Below, one piece after another: positions 56,012 to 63,843 of a stretch of 64,000 nucleotides of DNA. Each line of letters opens with the position of its first letter. Positions within the stretch are counted from its first letter, which is position 1. The stretch is taken from contig JANBVI010000078.1 in assembly GCA_024239075.1 (NCBI GenBank), positions 1 through 64,000 on the forward strand. The letters run 5' to 3'. The notes under the pieces were generated by a model that searched no databases, was not told the origin of the DNA, and saw nothing but the letters and a program-made list of their open reading frames with translations. The stretch comes from Fischerella sp. CENA71. Lineage in GTDB: Bacteria; Cyanobacteriota; Cyanobacteriia; Cyanobacteriales; Nostocaceae. Position numbers and translations under genes: made by a program.

Positions 56012-57025
56012 TTGAGTACGCAAGTAGTGATAAATTTTCCAGGCGATTAGTCCGAAAATAAGATTAAACAAAAGACGACTAAGTATAAACCACAGGATAT
56101 TAAGTTCAAAAAGCTGTGTATAACTCAAAGAATTAACACTTCTGATCAAGAGAAATAACCCAAAAATTGCATTACCACCCAACATTAGAGCAAATAATAC
56201 CAAACCTCTCTGCCAAAAACGCTGCTGTGGTGTGTAACCACTAATCAAAGTTATGGTTGGTATTCCTTGTACTTTTCGCAGTAAATATTCTAATCGCCAA
56301 AACATCCACAGTAAAAAGGGAAACAAACCATAGCTGAGGAAAAACAACGGTTGGGGATAACGCCAAGCAGTAGATAGAACATTGACTATGGCATGACAAA
56401 TCACAGAATTGAGCCAAGCTTTGGTAACATTCGGATTAAATCGGCGTAAGCTAGTCTTATTTCGTAAAGATAATCCTATGGCATAACCCCAGGGTGCAGA
56501 GAACATAGCGTGAACTGGTGTTGCGATCGCTCGTTCTAAAGTCGATGCTGTATCGTTAACAAAATAAATCCAGTTTTCTTCGGCGGTGAATCCCAGAGCA
56601 ACAGTTATGGTAGAGAGGAAGACTGTACTGGGGCGTAAGCGATATTGACGACGCTGAAAATACCAACCCAGAGCAACAACTATTGCTAATTTACAACCTT
56701 CTTCTATCGGCCCTACTTCTAGTAATTGTCGCAGAGCGACACCCGTAAGAGTATGGCTAATTTGTCGCCAAGGTGCAAAGGAGTTGAGTTGTGTTTCCAC
56801 AAGCCACTCTAAACTCAATGCTATTAAACCTGATATTGTGCCAACTACAAAAAATAGCAGCAGTCGCACCAGAGATGGGCTATTAGCAAAGCGCCAATAA
56901 TAGAAAACCAGAAGCAACAAAGGGGGTGCAACTGCCCACAGAAACAAAGATATATCAAGCACTCGTAAAAAAAGGGTGAAAGAGGGTAGGGGTAGGCTGT
57001 TGACTTTAAACTGTCCAATCTTCAA
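55970..57025 (-). CDS. PrsW-family glutamic intramembrane protease
   Basis: This 351-residue membrane protein has eight or more segments. The PrsW motifs are in order: EEGCKLAIVVALGW (EExxK), FTAEENWIYF (ExxN), HAMFSAPWGYAIG and the late HAIVNVLS. Known relatives cleave anti-sigma factors within the membrane. The start is a TTG at 57025. The last 13-14 residues (VRSRRFSAYIFKD) and the stop codon are encoded by the dispersed repeat at 55954-56011, so the natural C-terminus may differ. No anti-sigma factor gene is next to it. Confidence 0.88.
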   Translation of the reverse strand: MKIGQFKVNSLPLPSFTLFLRVLDISLFLWAVAPPLLLLVFYYWRFANSPSLVRLLLFFVVGTISGLIALSLEWLVETQLNSFAPWRQISHTLTGVALRQLLEVGPIEEGCKLAIVVALGWYFQRRQYRLRPSTVFLSTITVALGFTAEENWIYFVNDTASTLERAIATPVHAMFSAPWGYAIGLSLRNKTSLRRFNPNVTKAWLNSVICHAIVNVLSTAWRYPQPLFFLSYGLFPFLLWMFWRLEYLLRKVQGIPTITLISGYTPQQRFWQRGLVLFALMLGGNAIFGLFLLIRSVNSLSYTQLFELNILWFILSRLLFNLIFGLIAWKIYHYLRTQVRSRRFSAYIFKD

Positions 57026-57224
57026 TCAGTAACCCTGCCACTTTACCAAAATCTTAAAAATGGTAGCTAGGAAATGCGATGCGATCGCGCCAAGGTGGTG
57101 GTAAAACGTACATGCTGCTTAAAGGCTCGATTAAGGGCAAAATGTAGCGGTAGCAGATAACCTTTGCAACTCCAAAAGCGGCTTTTGTTCGTCTGCTACC
57201 ATAACGTATTGGCCGGATGCACAT

Positions 57225-58343
57225 CTAACGCCGGAACTTTGAAAGAATATCTTTAGCAGCCCGACGAAGATCCGGGTTTTCATCAAGGATTTTTGCGGCT
57301 TTGCGCCGAGTATCAGGATCACTAAGGGCTTCTTTTGCCATCGCCTGAGCTTGGGGATGTTGCAAGAGATTGTTCAGCAAATCTCCCTCGTCACTTGGTC
57401 CGAGACGTCGAACTACTACCTTGTTATAAGTCACGTTAGACTGATTATTTATAAGGTGTTCTATATCCTCAATCAGTGCTTCACCATTCGATTGATTTGC
57501 AAAGCTGAGTAAGGTGCTTTCCGTTTCTGGGGTCGGAGAGAGTTTAAGCAGAGCAACTCTTTCCTTCTTTGCCAACTCAGCGGCTGCCGCAGAAAAACCA
57601 ACGTTACTTACAAGCATAGCCTTAGATGCTTTCGATTCGTTTCGTAAGTAAGCGAGACGCATTACCTCTACCTCGCTCGTGAGTTCTTCGCTTTGAGGAT
57701 AGTAATCACAATTGATCACTGTTACCAGTTCAGCCAACTCATGTCCACCGATATGTATCAAATCTACACCAGAGAAAACACTGCCTGGTCCAGTTGGAAT
57801 TAGGCCAACACCTGATCGAGGAGTGATGCTTGCAACCGAAATTCCAAGCTCTTGAGATATCGCCACACGCACAAACTCTCTATATAGATGATGAAGCGTG
57901 GTTAGGTTTTGCTTGATCGGCTTGGCTTCTAACGCAGTAGTTGCGTCCTCTATTGAGAGAACCACCGACTCAATTCCCTTTTCGGTTGAGATGCCAAGCC
58001 GGGCAGCAAGGAAAGCGGAATGCCTAGCCACATCTTGCACTGCAAGACCTTTCCATACGGGCAGAAGTACCTTCTTGCCTGTTATAACTTCCTTTGTGAA
58101 GAGAGCATCAAGCTCTGCCTGTGGCCACTCTTTGGAAAAGAAGGAATCGCTGAGTATAACCACTCCGAAGTCGCATCGCCGAATCCCCTCATCAATCTTC
58201 GCTCGAAGTGAATCGCCCAGCTTCAGTTCAAACTCATCGAGCCAGACCGAGAATCCGCGCTTGCTCAACTCGTGAGCAAGTGGCCGAGCGACCTCTTTCT
58301 TGTCCTCGCTAGCGTGTGAGATGAAAATTGACTTCCCGGTCAT
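57225..58343 (-). CDS. TIR-domain protein with C-terminal degenerate Mrr-like region
   Basis: This 372-residue cytosolic protein has a TIR domain at about 1-135 with the catalytic-type Glu77 in KEWPQAELDAL and a conserved SIFISHASEDK start. TIR domains of this kind can hydrolyse NAD+ in antiphage defence. Residues about 165-275 resemble a Mrr/restriction-endonuclease-like fold (SGVDLIHIGGHELAELVTV, then MLVSNVGFSAAAAELAKKE), but the expected (E/Q)xK catalytic motif reads INC. The C-terminal 55 residues form helical repeats (MAKEALSDPDTRRKAAKIL). The base composition looks more G+C-rich than its neighbours, suggesting transfer. The stop codon overlaps a GTTAGAT motif. Confidence 0.85.
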   Translation of the reverse strand: MTGKSIFISHASEDKKEVARPLAHELSKRGFSVWLDEFELKLGDSLRAKIDEGIRRCDFGVVILSDSFFSKEWPQAELDALFTKEVITGKKVLLPVWKGLAVQDVARHSAFLAARLGISTEKGIESVVLSIEDATTALEAKPIKQNLTTLHHLYREFVRVAISQELGISVASITPRSGVGLIPTGPGSVFSGVDLIHIGGHELAELVTVINCDYYPQSEELTSEVEVMRLAYLRNESKASKAMLVSNVGFSAAAAELAKKERVALLKLSPTPETESTLLSFANQSNGEALIEDIEHLINNQSNVTYNKVVVRRLGPSDEGDLLNNLLQHPQAQAMAKEALSDPDTRRKAAKILDENPDLRRAAKDILSKFRR

Positions 58344-58400
58344 TTGAGTCCTCTCATATGACTTAATCCTAGCTCTACTTCTTCTGGCTAACTATGTATT

Positions 58401-58419
58401 ATACGGAAAGTTTCCGTAT
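58401..58419. promoter_or_regulatory. Perfect palindrome between the TIR and EamA genes, probable operator
   Basis: ATACGGAAA, G, TTTCCGTAT is a perfect 19-bp palindrome (21 bp with flanking T/A) in the 173-bp divergent gap. The form is typical of TetR-family operators. It differs from the repeats beside the nearby TetR gene, so the regulator may be encoded elsewhere. Confidence 0.6.
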
Positions 58420-58516
58420 ATCTACTCAACATAGGGTGATTGTACTGCTTTAAGCAGTCCAGAACGACCCGCCAGGTTGTTGTCGAAGTAATCGTTTGAC
58501 GAGATAGTGGAAAAGT

Positions 58517-59383
58517 ATGTCCAGTAGTCCAACAGTCATGCCTCCTCCACGCACGATAGTGCTGATCATTTTTGCCATGCTTGCCTTTGCTGGTAACTCC
58601 CTGCTCTGCCGCATGGCACTCAAACACACCAGCATCGATGCTGCTAGCTTTACTTCCTTTCGCTTGAGCTCCGGTGCTTTAGTGCTGTGGCTGATTGTCC
58701 GATTGCGGGGAGAGACAAACGCCAAGGCAGGTAGTTGGTTCGCAGCAATGGCTCTGTTTGCCTACGCCGTTTGCTTTGCGATCGCCTATGTCAGTTTGCC
58801 AGCAGGAACAGGAGCCTTACTGCTGTTTGGCTCAGTGCAAATCACCATGATTGGCTATGGGTTGTGGACGGGGGAAAGGTTAAGACGGTTACAGAGCATC
58901 GGGCTGATCCTGGCTGTGGCTGGATTAATTGGGCTGTTGCTGCCGGGACTGACAACGCCACCACTACAAGGCTCACTCCTGATGCTGGTAGCTGGAGTGG
59001 CATGGGGCATCTATTCTCTGTTGGGCAAAGGGGCCGTAAATCCAACCCAGATCACCGCTAGCAATTTTCTGCGGGCGGTGCCGTTGGCAATAGGTTTGAG
59101 TGTGATCACCTATCCACAAATGACGTTAGATTTACCTGGAGTTGGTTATGCGATCGCCTCCGGAGCGATCGCCTCTGGGATAGGCTATGCCATCTGGTAC
59201 CATGCATTACCCCATTTACAAGCGACCCAGGCGGCTACGGTGCAACTGAGTGTGCCGATTTTGGCGGCTGTCGGAGCTATTCTATTTCTGAATGAATCCA
59301 TGACTCTGCGGTTAGGAGTAGCAACTGTTGCAGTCCTCAGTGGCATTGCCCTGGTTATCAAACAGCAACCACAACAAAGCTAA
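58517..59383 (+). CDS. EamA/DMT-family transporter
   Basis: This 288-residue protein has ten predicted membrane segments and the two EamA repeats (MLAFAGNSLLCRMALKHTSI; PLQGSLLMLVAGVAWGIYSL). The ends show VQLSVPILAAVGAILFLNES. Such transporters export amino acids, metabolites or drugs; the substrate is unknown. It is convergent with the TetR gene and divergent from the TIR gene, with a palindromic operator upstream. Confidence 0.9.
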   Translation: MSSSPTVMPPPRTIVLIIFAMLAFAGNSLLCRMALKHTSIDAASFTSFRLSSGALVLWLIVRLRGETNAKAGSWFAAMALFAYAVCFAIAYVSLPAGTGALLLFGSVQITMIGYGLWTGERLRRLQSIGLILAVAGLIGLLLPGLTTPPLQGSLLMLVAGVAWGIYSLLGKGAVNPTQITASNFLRAVPLAIGLSVITYPQMTLDLPGVGYAIASGAIASGIGYAIWYHALPHLQATQAATVQLSVPILAAVGAILFLNESMTLRLGVATVAVLSGIALVIKQQPQQS

Positions 59384-59417
59384 TACAGCGGTAAAATCAT
59401 TGCATCCTGCGAGTCGA

Positions 59418-60080
59418 TTACTCCTTCTTCGACTCCGTGCTCACCGTGAGTCTTGCTAATACATTTTCTACTCCTCTGCACCCCTGTGCCAGATAAATCA
59501 GGTCGTTCGTCATGACAAAGAGGGAATTTGCAGCCAAAAGCATCGCCTCAAGTTCAAATACTGCCTGAGCAACGTCCGCCTTGGGGTCTATTTCTCCTAA
59601 TTCCTGCGCCTCAAGAATGCATTGCCGCAATAATGAAAACCATCGGTCTAGCATCTCCAAGACGCGATCGCGGGCGCGACCAGGGCGCGTGTCGAGTTCT
59701 GCTGCGACCGCAGCAAAAAAACACCCGCCCGGAAAAACTCTGCGTTCAAGATGGGAAAGATAGAAATCAACCGTTGTCCTGAGCCGCTCAGTTCCCCCAC
59801 GCGCTCTTGCCGCAGGTTGAAACACGTCATGATCAAAAATGACTGCCGCCGTTTCAATTATCGCCAATTCCAATTCTTCTTTGTCTTTGAAATGGGCGTA
59901 GAGTCCACTCTTGCTCATCCCTACTTCAGCCGCCAGCTCTCCTAACGACAAGCCACTCAGCCCCTTCATGGTGGCCAGTTTCGTAGCAGTCAGCAGAATG
60001 GCCTCGCGACTAGCCTGCCCCTTTGATCGGCGAGGCTCTTTTCCTTCCGAGTTGGTTTTTGATAACGAAATATTACTCAT
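59418..60080 (-). CDS. TetR-family transcriptional regulator
   Basis: About 220 residues. The N-terminal helix-turn-helix is typical (SREAILLTATKLATMKG, then SLGELAAEVGMSKSGLYAHF, then KDKEELELAI), and the C-terminal ligand-binding domain is diverse. The frame is open from an ATG at 60128, but that would place the operators inside the coding region. The ATG at 60080 (MSNISLSKTNSEGK) follows two operator copies, so I choose it. It probably represses itself and the divergent genes from 60203 onward (DUF1272 remnant, diiron oxygenase). It is convergent with the EamA gene, 35 bases away. Confidence 0.9.
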   Translation of the reverse strand: MSNISLSKTNSEGKEPRRSKGQASREAILLTATKLATMKGLSGLSLGELAAEVGMSKSGLYAHFKDKEELELAIIETAAVIFDHDVFQPAARARGGTERLRTTVDFYLSHLERRVFPGGCFFAAVAAELDTRPGRARDRVLEMLDRWFSLLRQCILEAQELGEIDPKADVAQAVFELEAMLLAANSLFVMTNDLIYLAQGCRGVENVLARLTVSTESKKE

Positions 60081-60091
60081 ATCTTGACAAT

Positions 60092-60106
60092 AGCACGAAC
60101 GGTCGT
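60092..60106. promoter_or_regulatory. TetR operator copy 1
   Basis: AGCACGAACGGTCGT, an imperfect palindrome (ACGA-ACGG-TCGT core). It is 12 bases upstream of the chosen TetR start. Confidence 0.7.
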
Positions 60107-60123
60107 AATAATCAAGATTAAAA

Positions 60124-60138
60124 AGCACGAACGGTCGT
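60124..60138. promoter_or_regulatory. TetR operator copy 2
   Basis: The identical 15-mer AGCACGAACGGTCGT, 32 bases after the first copy, in the promoter region between tetR and the divergent genes. Two copies spaced near three helical turns favour cooperative binding. Confidence 0.7.
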
Positions 60139-60202
60139 TATGTAACTATCTCTTACTTACGTGAAATTAGCTGGAGAAAACCTATGCCCACGAAAAGTCA
60201 CC

Positions 60203-60313
60203 ATGCTTGAACTCAGACCAACCTGCAAACACTGCAACAGGGTATTACCGCCTAATTCACTGGAAGCACGCATTTGTACCTATGAATATATGTTCTGTTT
60301 GTTTATAACCTAA
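60203..60313 (+). pseudogene. Truncated DUF1272 gene
   Basis: The frame reads MLELRPTCKHCNRVLPPNSL, then EARICTYEYMFC, then LFIT and a TAA. This is the N-terminal half of DUF1272, small proteins of about 60 residues with two CxxC-like zinc sites. The second half (from about FCxxCV) is missing, so it is a remnant, probably joined by deletion to the promoter region of the next gene. DUF1272 genes often accompany TetR regulators and transporters in proteobacteria, which would fit transfer. Confidence 0.72.
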
Positions 60314-60331
60314 TCAAATGAGGAAAATCCA

Positions 60332-61267
60332 ATGATTACAACTTTTTCACAACCCTACACCTACAAAGCAACACTGGAAGTTGCCCATAAAGTCACCTGG
60401 CGGATCGAGGATATCATTGGTGGCGACAAATGCCTTGACTTCACCAAGTCCTTTCTACCCGAAGCGCTAGCGGGTGTTGAGTCAATTACCTGCCTGAATG
60501 ATACCGAAAAGCTAATCCTCAATCAAATTCGAGGCAATAGCTACTTGTATCTGTTTGGAGTTGTGGAAGAATTTATTGTACCCCTGATTCTACAACACAT
60601 CCAGCGTATTGGAACTGAAGATATCGTTGCCACTCAAGCATTCCTTTGCTTTGCAGAGGAAGAAGGCAAGCACATTAATTTGTTTCGACGGTTTGTAGAG
60701 GAGTTCAAAGCTGGATTTGGTTCAACCTGTGCTGTCATTGGACCTGCTAAAGCGATCGCCGATGCGGTTCTAAACCATCATTCCCTGGGTGTTGCCCTTG
60801 CAATTCTCCAGATTGAATGGATGACTCAACGTCATTATCTCGATAGCGTCCGAGATCATCAAAACCTTGACCCACTGTTTTGCAGTTTGTTGAAACACCA
60901 CTGGCTGGAAGAAGCACAGCACGCCAAACTCGATACGCTGATGGTGACAGCGATGATGCAACAACTCAATGACGCAGAAATTCAAAACGGCATTGACGAT
61001 TACTTTGCGATCGGAGCCTTTCTGGACGATGGGTTAATGATGCAGGTACAACTCGATATCGAGAGTCTACAATCTGCCATTGGACGCACATTTACCGAAG
61101 TGGAAAAACAGGAAATCCAAACCGCGCAAGAGCAAGCCTATCGCTGGACGTTTTTGGGATCGGGGATGACCCATCCCAACTTTATCAGAACCCTGAGCGA
61201 GTTGAGCGAATCGGCGGCTGTTCGAGCCAGCGAAATGGCTAAATCTTTGAGGGTGAATGTTAGATAA
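60332..61267 (+). CDS. AurF-like diiron oxygenase
   Basis: This 311-residue all-helical protein has diiron-site motifs: Glu in GVVEEFIVPL (about 82-91), ExxxH in FAEEEGKHINLF (about 109-120), and EExxH in WLEEAQHAKLD (about 191-201). The C-terminal part is YRWTFLGSGMTHPNF. AurF-family enzymes oxidise amines to nitro compounds or hydroxylate small molecules; the substrate here is unknown. GAGG precedes the ATG. It lies downstream of the TetR operators and upstream of the FAD oxidoreductase, so the two may form a small oxidative pathway under TetR control. Confidence 0.87.
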   Translation: MITTFSQPYTYKATLEVAHKVTWRIEDIIGGDKCLDFTKSFLPEALAGVESITCLNDTEKLILNQIRGNSYLYLFGVVEEFIVPLILQHIQRIGTEDIVATQAFLCFAEEEGKHINLFRRFVEEFKAGFGSTCAVIGPAKAIADAVLNHHSLGVALAILQIEWMTQRHYLDSVRDHQNLDPLFCSLLKHHWLEEAQHAKLDTLMVTAMMQQLNDAEIQNGIDDYFAIGAFLDDGLMMQVQLDIESLQSAIGRTFTEVEKQEIQTAQEQAYRWTFLGSGMTHPNFIRTLSELSESAAVRASEMAKSLRVNVR

Positions 61268-61382
61268 CACGGTTGGAGTAGACAGACGCACACTCTTGGA
61301 CTCATCAGGTTTCGTCTTGGTTGCCAAGAACAATATTGTATCGCTATTTATGCATCACTTTTGAAGTAATAAGGAGAAATAC

Positions 61383-62765
61383 ATGACAACACTGCTGAAT
61401 GAAACAATTGAGACATTGAAGACTCATATAAAGGGTCACGTAGTACTTCCTGATGATCCGCGTTATGACGAAGTTCGCGAAATCTGGAATGCGATGATTG
61501 ATCGGCGACCTACGGTCATCATCCAGTGTGCAAACGCCGATGACGTTTCCCAGGCGATCTTGTTTGCGCGAAATAACGGACTCGAAATATCAATTAGGGG
61601 TGCTGGGCATAACATCGCAGGGAACGCTGTGTGTGATAACGGCATCATGATTGATCTTTCAACCATGAAAAATGTCCGCGTTGATGCTCACAACAGGCGG
61701 GCGTATGTTGAACCAGGTGCGACACTTGGTGATTTTGATCAAGTGGCACAGATACATGGGTTAGCGACTCCGGTAGGAATTAATTCAACTACTGGTATAG
61801 CAGGACTTACTCTAGGTGGCGGTTTCGGTTGGTTGACTCGTAAGTACGGACTAACGATCGACAATCTTATATCTGCGGAAGTGATCACAGCAGACGGAAA
61901 TAAGACCCGAACCAGCGAAAACGAAAATTCTGACCTTTTCTGGGCGATTCGAGGTGGCGGTGGTAACTTTGGTGTAGTCACTGAGTTTGAATTTGAACTC
62001 CATCCTGTGGGGCCTGAAATATTGGCTGGGTTGATCGTTTTTCCGTTTAGCCAAGCTAAACAGGTACTGACACAGTATCGGAAATTTGTTGAATCAGCCC
62101 CTGAGGAACTCAATGTGTGGGTAGTACTTCGTAAGGCTCCGCCACTACCTTTTCTTCCAGAGAATGTGCATGGCAAAGAGGTCGTCGTGCTGCCTGTCTT
62201 TTATGCAGGTGATATTGCAGAGGGTGAGAAACTGATTGAGCCTCTCCGCAGTTTTGGTGAGGCTTATGGCGAACACATCGGCGTTCAGCCATACGTAGAA
62301 TGGCAGCAAGCTTTTGACCCCTTACTGACACGCGGTGCGAGGAACTACTGGAAATCTCATAATTTCACAGAGTTGCAGGATGGAGTACTGGATGCGATCG
62401 CGGAATCCGCAGGCAAACTTCCCTCACCACAGTGCGAAATCTTCATCGGATGCATTGCAGGGGAATCCAACCGCGTTCCGGCAGATGCCACAGCCTACTA
62501 TCATCGGGATGCAAAATTTGTGCTTAACGTGCATGGGCGCTGGGATGATGTAGCGGACGATGAGAAGGGTATTGCCTGGGCACGTGAGTTTTTCCAAGCT
62601 TCTGCACCTTATGCATCCGCTGGTGCCTATGTGAACTTCATGACCGAAGAGGAGGGCGATCGCATCACAGCGGCTTACGGATCTAACTATGATCGCTTGG
62701 TACAGATCAAGAGACGGTATGATCCTGAGAACATTTTCCATCTCAACCAGAACATCAAACCCTGA
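61383..62765 (+). CDS. FAD-binding oxidoreductase, berberine-bridge-enzyme type
   Basis: This 460-residue protein has an N-terminal FAD-binding (PCMH-type) domain: the flavin-linked His in RGAGHNIAGNAV (about 76-87), then GITGIAGLTLGGGFGWLTRK-like glycine loops. The BBE C-terminal motif is RVDPENIFxxNxNI-like (RRYDPENIFHLNQNIKP at the end). The second covalent Cys of bicovalent members is not evident in the GGGFGWLTRK region, so FAD may be bound by one bond only. An AAGGAG box precedes the ATG. It probably oxidises an alcohol or sugar, in concert with the diiron oxygenase. An attC-like site follows 31 bases after the stop. Confidence 0.9.
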   Translation: MTTLLNETIETLKTHIKGHVVLPDDPRYDEVREIWNAMIDRRPTVIIQCANADDVSQAILFARNNGLEISIRGAGHNIAGNAVCDNGIMIDLSTMKNVRVDAHNRRAYVEPGATLGDFDQVAQIHGLATPVGINSTTGIAGLTLGGGFGWLTRKYGLTIDNLISAEVITADGNKTRTSENENSDLFWAIRGGGGNFGVVTEFEFELHPVGPEILAGLIVFPFSQAKQVLTQYRKFVESAPEELNVWVVLRKAPPLPFLPENVHGKEVVVLPVFYAGDIAEGEKLIEPLRSFGEAYGEHIGVQPYVEWQQAFDPLLTRGARNYWKSHNFTELQDGVLDAIAESAGKLPSPQCEIFIGCIAGESNRVPADATAYYHRDAKFVLNVHGRWDDVADDEKGIAWAREFFQASAPYASAGAYVNFMTEEEGDRITAAYGSNYDRLVQIKRRYDPENIFHLNQNIKP

Positions 62766-62795
62766 GCGAACTTTGCTTTTATGGGTCTTTGAAAT

Positions 62796-62884
62796 ACCTA
62801 ACAACGCCCATGCACGCCGACCGCCGAGATTTGCTCGGTTGTAAAGCAGAGATTTCTAGCGGCGAGTGATGGGCATCGTTAATT
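62796..62884 (+). other. attC-like folded recombination site
   Basis: The left end ACCTAAC (62796-62802) matches the integron R'' core RYYYAAC. The right end GTTAATT (62878-62884) fits GTTRRRY with one mismatch. Between them the arms AACAACGCCCATGCACGCCG and CGGCGAGTGATGGGCATCGTT pair with a few unpaired bases, as in attC sites. The length (89 bp) and position just after a gene stop also fit a gene cassette. No integrase is in the window. Confidence 0.5.
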
Positions 62885-62919
62885 ACCAATTTCAAACTAC
62901 ATGCGATCGCCTAGCAACC

Positions 62920-63843
62920 TTACTCACCAATGAACTGAGCAATAATAGTGCGATGACGGGGACTGTTGTGAGTAATCGTAGGAGTTTGGAAACCCGCTTC
63001 TACTATTGCTCGCTCAATATCCAAACTGAAGTATTCATCTAAGTATGGCTCGGTGCTTTTGAGCAGCGTCAAAATATAGGGAGGCATTTTTTGATAAGCT
63101 TCGGCTTTGGGATTCATATCCATGATTGCCAAATGTCCACCAGGACGGAGCAAACGTCTTGCTTCGGTGAAAATTTGCCGAGTTGGTGACTGGGGTAATT
63201 CGTGACACATCAAGAAAATGGAGACTAAATCAAAAGAGGTGTCTGGTAAGCCAGTTGATTCAGCAGCGGCGTGAACCCAATTGATTTGGCGTTGCTGCTG
63301 TTGCGATCGATAGTTGGCAACTGCTAAGAAGTAAGGAGATAAGTCTACACCAGTGATTTGAGCTTGGGGGTACATGTCTTGTAAAGCAAAAGTACTCATA
63401 CCCACACTGCACCCCAAGTCGAGAATATCCTGTGGTGGGGTGAGAATTTGCTGCTTGAGGATATTATGGTAACTTTGACGCAGCTGGCTATCACCTTGTA
63501 CTCCTGCACCAGCCCAGATGGTAGCATGAACTGCATAAGCAGCAACTTCTACTTCTAAGGCCGCATCCCAGCTGAGATTGCCTTTGTCGTAGGCGTGAAA
63601 TGAAGTGACGTAGTATTCTGGGTATTTAAGTTGGGGATTTTGTACTTTTGCCAGTTCGCTTTCCCAATTGTGCGATCGCAGTACCTGTACTTGTTTTCTC
63701 CAAGGTACTCCAATTTTCTCTGCCCGTTTAATCATCATTTGACGGGCTTGGTGCTTGGCAAGGTTGTACAGTGGTTTAATTGCCAGTACTCCATTTACCA
63801 AGCGCGAAGCAAAGCCTGGAGTATTATTTACAGCCGTGTTCAT
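62920..63843 (-). CDS. Class I SAM-dependent methyltransferase
   Basis: This 307-residue protein has a Rossmann-type methyltransferase domain: motif I ILDLGCSVGMSTFAL (about 140-154), then the acidic end GVDLSPYFLAVA, motif II-type FDLVSIFLMCHELP and RRLLRPGGHLAIMDMNPKAE. The N-terminal 130 residues are helical and family-specific. The substrate cannot be assigned. The start ATG at 63843 is good. The gap from 63844 to the end of the window shows no gene I can support. Confidence 0.9.
   Translation of the reverse strand: MNTAVNNTPGFASRLVNGVLAIKPLYNLAKHQARQMMIKRAEKIGVPWRKQVQVLRSHNWESELAKVQNPQLKYPEYYVTSFHAYDKGNLSWDAALEVEVAAYAVHATIWAGAGVQGDSQLRQSYHNILKQQILTPPQDILDLGCSVGMSTFALQDMYPQAQITGVDLSPYFLAVANYRSQQQQRQINWVHAAAESTGLPDTSFDLVSIFLMCHELPQSPTRQIFTEARRLLRPGGHLAIMDMNPKAEAYQKMPPYILTLLKSTEPYLDEYFSLDIERAIVEAGFQTPTITHNSPRHRTIIAQFIGE

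Noticed and set aside
57185-57235. A second attC-like site at the end of the TIR gene
   Set aside because: GTTAGAT on the minus strand matches one core motif, but I found no paired second arm.
57131-57322. 63-codon minus-strand frame beyond the TIR gene
   Set aside because: It starts inside the TIR gene in another frame and runs into spacer; no family resemblance.
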